Of a stretch of 64,000 bases of DNA, positions 25,151-34,833 are shown one piece after another. The DNA is taken from positions 310,001 to 374,000 of the forward strand of contig NZ_JANDBC010000002.1 in assembly GCF_024320785.1 (NCBI RefSeq), read 5' to 3'. The stretch's first letter is position 1, and every line of letters starts with the position of its first letter. Source of the DNA: Gracilimonas sediminicola. GTDB taxonomy: Bacteria > Bacteroidota > Rhodothermia > Balneolales > Balneolaceae. The position numbers were made by a program, and so were the translations under genes. The notes under the pieces are model-generated. The model was not told the origin of the DNA. It did not search any database and was given only the letters and a program-made list of their open reading frames with translations.

Positions 25151-26179
25151 TTATGACAAATCATCAAATGAGACCACGTCGCCCTCTGCCGTCTGCATTT
25201 TCATGCCCTCTTCTTTAGGAACCATGCGCCCTATTACTACAAAATCATTAAAATGATTAACGAACTCTTCCACTTTCTCTTCCGACAAAGTGAACATAAG
25301 TTCCAAATCCTCTCCGCCAAACAGCGCGTAGCGATCTACGTCTTCTTGCATTTCGTCGGCTACCTGACGGGTTTCGATTGCTATAGGCAATGCCGCCTGA
25401 TAAATGTAGGCTCCGAGATCAGATGCCTCGGAAATGGAATTTACTTCACTAACCAACCCTTTGGTGATATCAATCATGGAGGTGGGTATAAAGTTCTGCT
25501 CTCTTAACGTATCCACAAGATCTTTTCTTGCTTCAGGTACCAATTGTCTCTTTACCACAAACTGATAATCTCCCAGCTCGGGCTGAATAGATTCATCGCC
25601 ATGCTCCTCCCAGAATTTCTTTTCACGCATTAGAATCCGTAGTCCGGCAAGGGCTCCGCCAAGATCTCCGGTTATACAAATGGCATCGCCTTCATTGGCA
25701 CCTTTACGATATGTGATGTGTTCTTCATCTACTTTACCATACACGCTAATGGAAACCACCAGGTTGGCGTGATTGGCTTTCAGGTCGCCACCAACAACTT
25801 CAACCTCATGGAGCTTACCGGCTGCATAAATTCCCTGATATAAATCTTCAACCATTTGGACAGACATTCGGTTGGGTACGGCAAGATTTACCAGAACTGC
25901 CTCCGGTTTGCCATTCATGGCATAGATATCACTTACGCCCGCTGAAAGTATTTTATAGCCAAGGTGATTAAAAGGAGTATAAGTAGGATCAAAATCTACG
26001 CCCTCAACGTAGGTATCGCTGGAAAGAAGGGTCAGGTTTCCGCCATCTTCTTTGATAACGGCAGCATCATCTCCAATAGATTGCGTTACCTTTTCGTTTT
26101 TGAAAGCATCATAGTTTGAAATCTTTTCAAGAAGCCCTTTGCTTCCTATGCTTTGTATCGTTTGAAATTCTTCAGACAT
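25151..26179 (-). CDS. thiL: Thiamine-monophosphate kinase
   Basis: 342 residues from the ATG at 26179. ThiL phosphorylates TMP to the cofactor TPP with ATP. Motifs: SIGDDAAVI near residue 30 (Asp residues bind Mg-ATP), LLSSDTYVEGVDFD near 55, AVSDIYAMNGKPE-like stretch AGVSDIYAMNGKPEAVLVNL, and the ThiL/PurM-type GDLGGALAGLR and DITKGLVSEV segments. The frame extends 13 codons upstream to 26218, but that stretch (MVQVPFFILTPLF) overlaps the terminator of the ExbD gene and is not family-like. It stands on its own. Confidence 0.93.
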   Translation of the reverse strand: MSEEFQTIQSIGSKGLLEKISNYDAFKNEKVTQSIGDDAAVIKEDGGNLTLLSSDTYVEGVDFDPTYTPFNHLGYKILSAGVSDIYAMNGKPEAVLVNLAVPNRMSVQMVEDLYQGIYAAGKLHEVEVVGGDLKANHANLVVSISVYGKVDEEHITYRKGANEGDAICITGDLGGALAGLRILMREKKFWEEHGDESIQPELGDYQFVVKRQLVPEARKDLVDTLREQNFIPTSMIDITKGLVSEVNSISEASDLGAYIYQAALPIAIETRQVADEMQEDVDRYALFGGEDLELMFTLSEEKVEEFVNHFNDFVVIGRMVPKEEGMKMQTAEGDVVSFDDLS

Positions 26180-26197
26180 AAAGAGAGGGGTTAAAAT

Positions 26198-26236
26198 AAA
26201 AAAAGGCACCTGCACCATTGGGTACAGCTGCCTTAA
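26198..26236 (-). terminator. Terminator after the ExbD gene
   Basis: On the complement AAGGCA pairs with TGCCTT and an inner stem (CTG..ACC with GGT..CAG) follows, ending in a T-run. It closes the ExbB/ExbD cluster and lies just before thiL. Confidence 0.75.
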
Positions 26237-26252
26237 TCTTTAAAAAATATAA

Positions 26253-26699
26253 TTAAGGTTCGCGACGTGTAGAGTAGTTTATACGAAACGTGCTGGCCTG
26301 CTTCAATTCTTCCTGAACGTCGGTGAGAAGTCCGAACTCGGAGTTCTCATCCACACGTAAAGACACAATCAATTTAGGCTGTTCGCGAAGCTTGTCGTAC
26401 ATCAGCGTTCTTATTCCGCCAATATCTTCAACGATAGCATCATCAATCTGAACCTTATCTTCACCAAGTTTATTACCCGGAAGTCGTTCCGGTCCGATGT
26501 ATACATAAGAAAGAAGTCGCTTTTGCTCAATCTTTTCAATGTTTTCGGCCTGGGTGAGGTTAACGCGAACCTTTAATGTTACTTCTCTCAATACGGTGGT
26601 TACCATAAAGAAGAAGAGTAACATAAATACAACATCCGGCATGGCGGAAGTTGGCACTTCCTGCTTACTGCCTGCATTTTTCTTTTTAAAATGAGCCAT
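26253..26699 (-). CDS. Biopolymer transport protein ExbD/TolR
   Basis: 148 residues. One N-terminal membrane helix (VPTSAMPDVVFMLLFFFMVTTV) includes the Asp of the PD motif that carries protons in the ExbB/ExbD motor. The periplasmic part is about 100 residues with the usual alpha/beta pattern. It is the last gene of the cluster and starts 6 bp after the other ExbD gene. Two different ExbD-type subunits next to one ExbB-type gene are common in Bacteroidota (family recollection). Confidence 0.92.
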   Translation of the reverse strand: MAHFKKKNAGSKQEVPTSAMPDVVFMLLFFFMVTTVLREVTLKVRVNLTQAENIEKIEQKRLLSYVYIGPERLPGNKLGEDKVQIDDAIVEDIGGIRTLMYDKLREQPKLIVSLRVDENSEFGLLTDVQEELKQASTFRINYSTRREP

Positions 26700-26705
26700 G
26701 ATAGA

Positions 26706-27248
26706 TTATTCGTTAGGTTCTGCTATTGAGATTTTCTTCGGATACATATCCTTTACCTGCTCTTGCTGAGGACTGTCTTCTGTGAGTGCTCCATACGGCA
26801 CACCATAGTTTGCCCTTGAAGCTTCGTCTCTGAGATCCTTGTAAGCGCCCATTACCTCATCTAACATATCAACATAAATGCGGTAAGGAGTTTCGCGTTG
26901 GGTTCTGATAGAAACAATCGCCAAATCGGGAGTCTCTGCCAGATTCGGATCTTGTGTTGGATTCTTAATGAACTCAATCAACCGGGCTTTTACTTCACCA
27001 AGCTGATAGAATTCTTCATCCATCACAATTCGTCCTTCCTGATTTACAAGAATGTTCATCAGGTTTCTTTCTTTAATGGGTGGTGGTTCCACATCATCTT
27101 CTAATGGTGGAGGTAGCACCAACCCGATTCCGGTATCAACGTTAATCGTTGTTGTTACCAGAAAGAAGATCAGCAAGAGAAAGGCGATATCGGCCATGGA
27201 AGATCCATTGATCTCCGCACTTTCTCTTTTTCTTTTTTTAAGTAGCAT
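26706..27248 (-). CDS. Biopolymer transport protein ExbD/TolR (longer paralogue)
   Basis: 180 residues. Membrane helix MADIAFLLLIFFLVTTTINV has the key Asp (SSMADIAFLL). A longer periplasmic loop follows (DDVEPPPIKERNLMNILVNQ) and a C-terminal extension ends YPKKISIAEPNE. It starts 12 bp after the 88-residue membrane gene and is followed by the second ExbD after 6 bp. Which receptor the motor serves cannot be read; the TonB receptor at 19.9 kb is one candidate. Confidence 0.92.
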   Translation of the reverse strand: MLLKKRKRESAEINGSSMADIAFLLLIFFLVTTTINVDTGIGLVLPPPLEDDVEPPPIKERNLMNILVNQEGRIVMDEEFYQLGEVKARLIEFIKNPTQDPNLAETPDLAIVSIRTQRETPYRIYVDMLDEVMGAYKDLRDEASRANYGVPYGALTEDSPQQEQVKDMYPKKISIAEPNE

Positions 27249-27260
27249 ATTGCGTTCCTA

Positions 27261-27527
27261 CTAAAACTTAAATGTTCCGCGAAGTCCGGTAAGGACTATC
27301 GCTGCAACCATACCAAGCATCATTAGAGCTGCTGTCATCACTCCGGCATCAGAAAACTCGCCGGATATTGCATATGCAATTCCGAAGACAACAAATGGGA
27401 TGGCCATCATTCCAATCTTTTTGTAGTCCTGCTTGCCCATTACCAGGCTTCGTACTCCGGCACCGGCCATAGTGACCACGCCGAGAACGATTAACCCGAG
27501 AGCAAGTCCGACACTAATTGCAACCAT
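27261..27527 (-). CDS. Small membrane protein within the ExbB-ExbD cluster
   Basis: 88 residues with two or three hydrophobic stretches (VALGLIVLGVVTMAGAG, MMAIPFVVFGIAYAISG, MTAALMMLGMVAAIVL). I do not recognise the family with certainty. It sits between the ExbB-type gene (31 bp upstream) and the first ExbD, all on one strand, so it is probably an accessory part of the motor complex. A homologous small membrane ORF is often seen at this place in Bacteroidota clusters (recollection only). Confidence 0.75.
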   Translation of the reverse strand: MVAISVGLALGLIVLGVVTMAGAGVRSLVMGKQDYKKIGMMAIPFVVFGIAYAISGEFSDAGVMTAALMMLGMVAAIVLTGLRGTFKF

Positions 27528-27558
27528 ATCTATATCCTTTTTATTGTTTGGATTCTAA

Positions 27559-28278
27559 TTATGCGTCAGTGTCGCTGGTAGATGGAGGAACTAAATCTTT
27601 TCCTTCATTCAGCATAATAATGGAGTCAATCAGGGTGATTGAACTTTCTTCCATTTCTGCAATCAGTCGGTCAATTTTAGACACGCAATAGTTGTATCCA
27701 ATTTGAAGAATAATACCCGCAATCAAACCTCCGGCGGTTGTCAAAAGAGCTGTCTTAATACCACCGGCAACAATACTTGGTGAAATATCAGCAGCAGCTT
27801 CAATATCATCGAAAGCCTCAATCATACCTACTACGGTACCAAGGAATCCGAATAGCGGAGCAATTGCAATGAAAAGTGATAACCATACAAGGCCGCGCTC
27901 GAGGAAGCTCATTTCAATAGAGCCGTAGGCTGAAATTGCTTTTTCGGCGGCTTCAATACCTTCGTGAGAACGCATTAAACCAGCTTGAAAAACTGACGCT
28001 ACAGGACCTCGGGTTTGTGCACAAAGTTCTTCAGCAGCTTCGATACCACCGTCTTGAAGAGCTTCTTGTACGTTAACGATAAATTTACGTGTGTTGATGT
28101 CAGCAAGGTTGAGAGTAATGATCCGCTCAAGAAAAATGGCGAGACCGAGGATCAATGTAACCAATACAGGCCACATCCATCCACCTTCATTACCTTCGTT
28201 AAATTTTGCTACTACAACATTAAAAAACCCTTCGTCAGCAGGGGCTTGTAAGAGAAAAAGAGCAATCGACGATATCAT
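27559..28278 (-). CDS. MotA/TolQ/ExbB proton-channel family protein
   Basis: 239 residues with three membrane helices (around 30-50, 125-160 and 175-200). The conserved ExbB segments GFLGTVVGMIEAFDDIE and IVAGGIKTALLTTAGGLIAGIILQI are clear; these line the channel where the ExbD Asp works. It heads the four-gene cluster ExbB-small protein-ExbD-ExbD and drives TonB- or Tol-type energy transfer across the periplasm. Confidence 0.95.
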   Translation of the reverse strand: MISSIALFLLQAPADEGFFNVVVAKFNEGNEGGWMWPVLVTLILGLAIFLERIITLNLADINTRKFIVNVQEALQDGGIEAAEELCAQTRGPVASVFQAGLMRSHEGIEAAEKAISAYGSIEMSFLERGLVWLSLFIAIAPLFGFLGTVVGMIEAFDDIEAAADISPSIVAGGIKTALLTTAGGLIAGIILQIGYNYCVSKIDRLIAEMEESSITLIDSIIMLNEGKDLVPPSTSDTDA

Positions 28279-28447
28279 GTCTACTCCACTAATAGTTTAA
28301 TTGTTAAAGGCTAAGATTAATGAAGCGAAAGAATAGTTCATTTTATACTAAATGTCAAAGTAACATCCGTCATAAAAAGTCATTTTTACGTAATGTTACC
28401 CACTTTCCGATTCACTCCTTTAACTTACAGATTTTTAAGGAGTTTTA

Positions 28448-31400
28448 TCAAAAAGTTGCACTCATAACTAATTTTATAGTATGTATGGCAGCACGGTCTG
28501 AGACGGTTCTCCCGTCATAATTAAAACTTATTCGAATTAAATTACTTGCACGGTATGTACTATTGAGCGACCATATCAGATTTGCCCCCTCCCCGGTTCC
28601 CTCCGTCAGCTCATAGTTTCCGTAGGATGATGAGCTTCCATTCACTGTCGTATTTCGTAATTCCAACCTGATATTAGATTGTAGTTTCCTCCATAAAAAA
28701 GTCCGGTGGGTTGTAGAAATCTTGAGCAGATCTGCCGTCACATTTTCGATTGGAAACCGATCTTCTTTTCGGGCATAAGAAATCTCCAGTCCTGCGTTCC
28801 ATGATCGATTGATGGTCCCGTTTACCCCCGGTTTGAGAGAAAGCGTTCTGATATCATAATTCCTGTTTTGAAGCCGGCTGCTTTCGCTTCGGTTTGTACT
28901 TCCCAAAGCATCAAGGGAAATCCGAATGCGATCGGTAATATCTAATGCCGTATTCAGGTATGTCAAGTCCATGTAGCTTTCAATCGACTCGGTACTTCTC
29001 TGATTCAGGCTCCGGTTTTGTGAATATCCCAGGCGCAGGTCGGCTCGATTCACTCCATTCAATAGATTTAATTCTTTTTCCCAAAGCAGCCTGCCCTGCA
29101 CGGTGTTGGAGTCATTTCGGAACGAGCTCAGCTTCAGCAAATAAACATCGGCCAAATCACGGGTTGTAGAATTTTCGGTAATGTCTATTCTCGATCTTAA
29201 CCTGATTTCACGAAGCCAGCTTCCTTCCTCCAAAAAGACTAAAGGCTGAATAGTATTAAGCAACCGGGCATTCAAGTCTATGACCGGCAACAACTCATCG
29301 GAGGGTAAAAACTGGCGAATGAACGTTCCTTCATTAGGGCTCACTTCCAGGAAAAACTCATCCACCTGTTGAGTGCCGTCTCCGTTCAGATCATCCCATA
29401 CATACTGCCCAATTTCAGGACCTACTTCGATATAGGTTTCCTGTAATAAAGCACGCCGCTGAGTGTTAGCCTCGTAGAAAAACTCCCCATCCAGCAACTC
29501 ATTATTGGTTGAATAGTTTGTAACCGATTTAATAAGTAAACCCTGCCGGTTTCTCCCACCTTCTGCTTCAAAAGCGTCGGTAAACTGTTTATCCCTCAGG
29601 CGCACTTCGTTGGTAGTCCCAAAATTACTGCCGGGCCGGTAGCTTACCCGGTATCGCTGCTCAATGGCTCTGGCTTCATCCTGCAGCCGGTTATCAAGCA
29701 CGCCCTCCTCTTCGCGATATGCTACAGATGCATCCAGTTCCAGATCTGAAAATGTCACCCGTAATCCCGGCCCCACATCGTAGAAGTTCCGGGAAAGTTG
29801 AGTGAGTGAATCTGTTTGGGGGGTACGTTGTTCCCTGTTCTCTTGTTCAAAGGATACGTAAGGAGTAATAAGGGTTGAACCAGCATCAAATCCTTTACTT
29901 ACTGACCCGTTTTGCCTGAACCAGTTACCATTCTGATTCAAAACTTCATCTTCACTTTGCACCCAATCCTGATTGTAAATCAAATCCAATATTCCTTCTT
30001 CCGAACTTGAGATAGCGGAAGCCTGACGAATCCCATAAAACCGATCCCTTTCAACAATTCCCAGCTCACCCCCAATTGTTGTTTGCCCCGTTGGACTCAC
30101 ACTCAAACTCGCCTGATTGATCACTTCCTTACTTTCTCCGGTTCGGGTGATATTCCATTTGCGGTCAAACTCAACGTCACGGGTGCGTTCAAAAAACTGA
30201 AATCTCCTGCCTGAATATCTTCTGCTCACGGAGGCATTAATTTTGCCAATAGCTGAATTTGCTTCCGAAATCCTCAAACCGGATTCATAAGCCATATCAG
30301 TATTTTTGGCGTCATCAAGAGAGGAAAAACGGTTTGCATCAAAATCACTGGCCGCCCATTCCCCGAATAACTGAATGTTATCGCTGATATTGAAGCTCCC
30401 ATAAATAGCCGCCATTTGTTGTTTTTGGGGAGCCGGAAGCTGGCGAAAAGGTTCATAACTGCCAAGCCCGGGGCCAACCCATTCATATAATAAGCCATTA
30501 ACCTGACTGCTCACCCGGCGGTAGCTGCCCTCTCCTTCTCCTACATTGGTAAACTGTACTCTGTAAATTGCATCCTCCGAGCCGGGCTGATTTTGATAGA
30601 TCGTGTAGCTTTGTCCATCCAAAACAGTATCCACCTCTACATACATAACGAACCGATCCCGTTCTTCTTCGGTAGCAACTCGAGCTCCACTTACTACCGC
30701 GTCATCAAGGTCATCTCCAACATCCTGAAGTAATTCAATATCATTTTGGGTGAGCACTTGTTGAGACAACAGGTCATCACCATCTGCCTGGCGAATAACC
30801 GATGCCCCGATGCTCATTCTCCCATCTAAAAAACTCCCGCCACCTTCTGCAGCTACCATCGTTCGGTTGAAATCCTGATCTACATACTCATACTCAATCA
30901 CAATTCGGGTTTCATCTTTGATAAGCAGGTTGTTGGTGAAGGTGACTTCCCCTAAGCCATAGTCGATAATATAGTCATGCTCTGCTCCCCGCTGCACCTG
31001 TTGTCCGTTTACATAAACCCGCTCGGTTCCGGCAAGGATAATCACAAACTCCTGATCGTTACGGCCGGTTAGCCGATAAGGTCCCTGAAACCCATCTTGT
31101 CCTGAAAAACTCATGGATTTATAAGTACCCCTCACCACCGAAGCCGCACCGCTATAATCGCCATAGTCCGAATTCACATATCCGGTGGCTCCCTGAAGCC
31201 TTCTGTTGAGTCGGGCAAACGTACTTTGTTCCAGGCTGATGTCCACATCCCCCATTTCCACTGTTGTGTTCGGGGCTTCCACCTGAATAAACACCTTATC
31301 AAATTCCCGGAGGTTTTGCGTGGTACCATCGGGCTGAATGGGAATGCTTTGATCGGTTAAAGAGGCGTTGATGTTTATATTCTCGGTCAGGGCTCCGCTG

Positions 31401-31873
31401 AGTTCAAAATTCAATCCGCTCTCGAGCGCAAAATCCTGATTGGAACCTACAATAATGCCTCTGCTCAAGCTTCCCGATTGCCTTAGATTGGATTCGGCTA
31501 AAGCGGGTTGTTGTTGCCGGCTTGCAATTTCTTCATCCAGAGAATCCGGATCAGCAAATAACTTACTATCCAGTTCTATCGGTTTTCTGGGTTGATAGGT
31601 TCTGGAAATAGTAAAAGGATATTCCTGATAGCGAACTACTACCTGCCTGTAATCGGGAAGATCATTTTCCGGAAAAGAAAGCAATCCTGATTGTTCATCG
31701 AAAGTCCATTTTTCTGAGCTAAGCTCCATTCCATCGCCAGTGATATTTATGCTTGATGGAATCACCCATTCTCCTAAAAAATAGGAGGAATCCGGGTCAA
31801 AGGGTTGCAGTAATTTTTGCTTATCGATGGGATTTTGTGCCTGTACGGAACCCAAACTTGCGAAGCACAACAA
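28448..31873 (-). CDS. Very large outer-membrane beta-barrel-type protein of FCB bacteria
   Basis: 1141 residues from TTG 31873. The sequence GSLSRGIIVGSNQDFALESGLNFELSG, then IQPDGTTQNLREFDKVFIQVEAPNTTVEMGD, matches a conserved family of FCB surface proteins remembered from Ignavibacteria and relatives. The C-terminal two thirds show the long alternating pattern of beta-strands. A cleavable signal is expected, but from the TTG the leader (MLCFASLGSVQAQ) is only 13 residues; the in-frame open reading continues back to 31930 with no ATG or GTG, so the true start is unsettled. The gene follows dsbD by 112 bp on the same strand. Function is unknown; a gliding- or secretion-related role like SprA is speculation. 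Confidence 0.7.
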   Translation of the reverse strand: MLCFASLGSVQAQNPIDKQKLLQPFDPDSSYFLGEWVIPSSINITGDGMELSSEKWTFDEQSGLLSFPENDLPDYRQVVVRYQEYPFTISRTYQPRKPIELDSKLFADPDSLDEEIASRQQQPALAESNLRQSGSLSRGIIVGSNQDFALESGLNFELSGALTENININASLTDQSIPIQPDGTTQNLREFDKVFIQVEAPNTTVEMGDVDISLEQSTFARLNRRLQGATGYVNSDYGDYSGAASVVRGTYKSMSFSGQDGFQGPYRLTGRNDQEFVIILAGTERVYVNGQQVQRGAEHDYIIDYGLGEVTFTNNLLIKDETRIVIEYEYVDQDFNRTMVAAEGGGSFLDGRMSIGASVIRQADGDDLLSQQVLTQNDIELLQDVGDDLDDAVVSGARVATEEERDRFVMYVEVDTVLDGQSYTIYQNQPGSEDAIYRVQFTNVGEGEGSYRRVSSQVNGLLYEWVGPGLGSYEPFRQLPAPQKQQMAAIYGSFNISDNIQLFGEWAASDFDANRFSSLDDAKNTDMAYESGLRISEANSAIGKINASVSRRYSGRRFQFFERTRDVEFDRKWNITRTGESKEVINQASLSVSPTGQTTIGGELGIVERDRFYGIRQASAISSSEEGILDLIYNQDWVQSEDEVLNQNGNWFRQNGSVSKGFDAGSTLITPYVSFEQENREQRTPQTDSLTQLSRNFYDVGPGLRVTFSDLELDASVAYREEEGVLDNRLQDEARAIEQRYRVSYRPGSNFGTTNEVRLRDKQFTDAFEAEGGRNRQGLLIKSVTNYSTNNELLDGEFFYEANTQRRALLQETYIEVGPEIGQYVWDDLNGDGTQQVDEFFLEVSPNEGTFIRQFLPSDELLPVIDLNARLLNTIQPLVFLEEGSWLREIRLRSRIDITENSTTRDLADVYLLKLSSFRNDSNTVQGRLLWEKELNLLNGVNRADLRLGYSQNRSLNQRSTESIESYMDLTYLNTALDITDRIRISLDALGSTNRSESSRLQNRNYDIRTLSLKPGVNGTINRSWNAGLEISYARKEDRFPIENVTADLLKISTTHRTFLWRKLQSNIRLELRNTTVNGSSSSYGNYELTEGTGEGANLIWSLNSTYRASNLIRISFNYDGRTVSDRAAIHTIKLVMSATF

Positions 31874-31985
31874 CAGTGTGCAGGCCAGATAGTGAACGAA
31901 TGTTTGGGTCGCAGGGGCAGCCAGGGGAATCTACATTTATTTGGGTGTGATTAAGGCTAAAGCTTTCCGTGGAAAGGGTCAACAA

Positions 31986-33893
31986 TCAGCGATTATTAAA
32001 TGCCTGAAGTCCACGATCCAGAAATGCCACAAACTCATCTTTCTTGCTGTACCCTAAACTTTGGGTAATTACCCGCCCCGATTCAGGATCAACAATAGCG
32101 TAAGTTGGAAGGGCTACGTTTCCGGTCAGCTCAAACTGGAACATCTGATTTTCTGGCCCGTCCGGACCGCCATCGGTGTATAGTTTAACCAGCTCCATCT
32201 GATCGAAGCGCTGTACAACCTCATCCAGCGGAAAAATATTTGATTCCATAGCGCGGCAATTAGTACAGGTATATCCCGTGAAGTCGATAAAGATGGGTAT
32301 CCCTTCTTCTTTGGCTGCCTCCCGGGAGGCTTCATAATCTTTTGACCAGCCTTCATCGGCACTGGTAGCTGCTCCCGTGCCCGGAGTTGTTCCGATTGAT
32401 GCCACTAAACTTACATCCGTAGCTTGTTTTGGTGGAAGGAATGCATCCCAGATGCCCAGTGAAGAACCCAACAGTCCCGGAATTAAGTAGAAACTGAACA
32501 GCAGAAAAGGAATCGAAAGCAGCATTCTTCCGGTAGAAATACTTTCGGGCTTTTGCTCATGCTTTAGCGAATATGTGCCCAACAGGTATAAGCCAGTGAG
32601 TAAGAAAATGGCAATCCACGCGGCGATGGTCAGCGGGCGGGAAACGACTCCCCATTCCCAAACCAAATCTACATTAGAAAGGAATTTAAAAGCCGCTGCA
32701 AGTTCTATAAAACCCAGGAGTACTTTCACAATATTCATCCATGAACCGCTTTTGGGTAACGATTCCATCCATTTGGGGAAAATGGCCAGGATCACAAAAG
32801 GACTGGCAAATGCGGCTGAAAACCCAATCATCCCAATGATGGGATAAAACCACTCTCCGCCGGTAGTGGCAGCAAACACACCGCCCACAAAGGGTGCAGT
32901 ACATGAAAATGAAACGGCACTGATAGTTAGTGCCATAAATAATATCCCGGCAATGCCGGAGCTCTCATTACTTTGCCGGTTCAGCCAGTTTGTTAACTGA
33001 TGAGGCAGCCGGAGTTCATACATCCCCAGCAAACTGAAGGCAAAAGCGACCAGCACAAAAGCAATAAACAGGTTCACCCATGGGTTGGAAGCAAAATTCT
33101 GCGCACCGGATACTCCAAAAATAGCCGCAAGCAAAACACCCAGAATCGTGAAAGTGATGACTATTGCAATCCCGAATAAAACAGCACCTCCAATTCCCTT
33201 ACCTGAACCTTCCTGTTTAGAGAAATATGAAACCGTCAATGGAATCATTGGAAAGACACACGGCGTAAGCAAGGCTGCAAACCCGGCCAGAATAGCCACC
33301 CAAATAAAGGAGAAAATCCCGTCTCCACCCAACGAAGACTCTTTAATTTCACTCCCGGATGAACCTGACTCTTCTTTATAAACAGCTTGTTCAACAGGAC
33401 TTTCTGAAATCCCGGTTACCGTTACTCCCGCAATAATCGATTTTGATTTGGGCGGAAGACAGACCCGGTCGTCACATACCTGGTAAAAAACTTCGATATC
33501 CAGGTTTTGTGATCCTGTCTGATTGGTTTTGATAGCAACGGGAACGGTAAAACTGGCGAAACTACTGTGCCAGCCTAATTCAGCCTCAAAGTTGGGGTCG
33601 AACTCAATATCGGCCTTTGACTCTACTACATCACCGGTGATTACGAAATTGGTGGACTTAGCCGAAAACTCCGTTGGGAAAGGGCCGGCGTCTTTGTCGT
33701 TTAGAATAGAATATAGGTGCCAGTCACCTTCGATAGAGGCATCAATTTTTATCTCAAAAACTTCACCGGCCAGCACTTCTTCCGGGGCTTCCGAAACGCT
33801 GAATTTAACAGGGTCAGGAATTTGGGCATGAATAAAAAATGGGGATAACATCATGATGATGATCCCCATTAATAGTGTTTGAGTTGATTTCAT
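31986..33893 (-). CDS. dsbD: Thiol:disulfide interchange protein DsbD
   Basis: 635 residues from ATG 33893. Three parts: a signal peptide and periplasmic alpha-like domain (about 25-190, with the CDDRVCLPP cysteine pair), an eight-helix membrane domain whose redox cysteines are in LLTPCVFPMIPLTVSYF and SFSCTAPFVGG, and a C-terminal thioredoxin-fold domain with TCTNCRAME (CxxC). It carries electrons from cytoplasmic thioredoxin to periplasmic substrates such as DsbC or c-type cytochrome maturation. The open frame extends 15 codons further to 33938, but the signal peptide fits the inner ATG. Confidence 0.93.
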   Translation of the reverse strand: MKSTQTLLMGIIIMMLSPFFIHAQIPDPVKFSVSEAPEEVLAGEVFEIKIDASIEGDWHLYSILNDKDAGPFPTEFSAKSTNFVITGDVVESKADIEFDPNFEAELGWHSSFASFTVPVAIKTNQTGSQNLDIEVFYQVCDDRVCLPPKSKSIIAGVTVTGISESPVEQAVYKEESGSSGSEIKESSLGGDGIFSFIWVAILAGFAALLTPCVFPMIPLTVSYFSKQEGSGKGIGGAVLFGIAIVITFTILGVLLAAIFGVSGAQNFASNPWVNLFIAFVLVAFAFSLLGMYELRLPHQLTNWLNRQSNESSGIAGILFMALTISAVSFSCTAPFVGGVFAATTGGEWFYPIIGMIGFSAAFASPFVILAIFPKWMESLPKSGSWMNIVKVLLGFIELAAAFKFLSNVDLVWEWGVVSRPLTIAAWIAIFLLTGLYLLGTYSLKHEQKPESISTGRMLLSIPFLLFSFYLIPGLLGSSLGIWDAFLPPKQATDVSLVASIGTTPGTGAATSADEGWSKDYEASREAAKEEGIPIFIDFTGYTCTNCRAMESNIFPLDEVVQRFDQMELVKLYTDGGPDGPENQMFQFELTGNVALPTYAIVDPESGRVITQSLGYSKKDEFVAFLDRGLQAFNNR

Positions 33894-34081
33894 TAAACCT
33901 AATTTCTTTGAGTTAGCCGTCACGGTTATTATCTGCAATCTGTATGTTCAATCAATTCCGGCATCACTACGTTTCCTTGTAATAAATGCGTTTGTTCTTG
34001 GATGACTGCGCAACCGTTTATCTTACGAATGCTAACTCAATTTATCCGAAATTAGTGTGTCGAAATCGAGTCAGTAAGTTA

Positions 34082-34528
34082 TCACTCGTCTTTAACAACC
34101 CAGAACTTAACCTGTGGATTTAGATCTCCAACAAGGTTTACAGTGGCTGTGTATTCACCAAGTGCTTTCACGTCCTGATCAAGCGAGATGTCTTTCTTGT
34201 CAACAAGAATTTCACGCTCTTCCAGAGCCGCTGCAATGTCAGCATTGGTTACGGTTCCGTGAATTTTGTCTTCTTCACCGGTTGTTACAGGGATAGTAAG
34301 TGAAGTTACTTCCAGCTGCTTAGCCAGTTCTTTAGCTTCCTTAACGGTAAACTCAGCCTGACGAGCTGCTTCCTTCTTCAGTCTTTCAAGTTCCTGAATC
34401 GCTCCTTTGGTTGCCATAACGGCTTTTCCTTGAGGAATCAGGTAATTACGTCCGTAGCCGTCTTTTACATCAACAACTTCGCCGGACTGTCCTAATTTTT
34501 CTACGTCTTCTCTAAGTATGATTTTCAT
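34082..34528 (-). CDS. rplI: 50S ribosomal protein L9
   Basis: 148 residues, full length. The N-terminal rRNA-binding domain MKIILREDVEKLGQSGEVVDV and its GYGRNYLIPQGKAV motif are exact for L9, with the long connecting helix and the C-terminal globular domain following. It is last in the rpsF-rpsR-rplI operon, 20 bp after rpsR. Confidence 0.98.
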   Translation of the reverse strand: MKIILREDVEKLGQSGEVVDVKDGYGRNYLIPQGKAVMATKGAIQELERLKKEAARQAEFTVKEAKELAKQLEVTSLTIPVTTGEEDKIHGTVTNADIAAALEEREILVDKKDISLDQDVKALGEYTATVNLVGDLNPQVKFWVVKDE

Positions 34529-34548
34529 AATTCTGTCAACTTAAAATT

Positions 34549-34800
34549 TTATCTAAGGTTTTCAGCTACGTATGGCATAAGAGCTAAAAATCGGGCTCTT
34601 TTCACGGCCGTTGTTAACTGTCGCTGGTGCTTTGCACTGGTACCGGTAACACGACGAGGGAGAATTTTACCCTGGTCGTTAGTAAAACGCTGGAGAGTAT
34701 CTACGTCTTTGTAATCAATGTACTCAACTCCGGCACGTGTAAATTTGCACTGTTTTACCTTACGTTGACCTTTCTTTGGATGTGATGGATTCTTAATCAT
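34549..34800 (-). CDS. rpsR: 30S ribosomal protein S18
   Basis: 83 residues. The S18 core is [19 protein letters not shown] followed by [15 protein letters not shown] and [13 protein letters not shown]18 sits next to S6 on the platform of the 30S subunit. It is between rpsF (33 bp upstream) and rplI. Confidence 0.98.
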   Translation of the reverse strand: MIKNPSHPKKGQRKVKQCKFTRAGVEYIDYKDVDTLQRFTNDQGKILPRRVTGTSAKHQRQLTTAVKRARFLALMPYVAENLR

Positions 34801-34833
34801 AATTCAAAATCTTTAGGTGTGGGTTCTCTTTAA

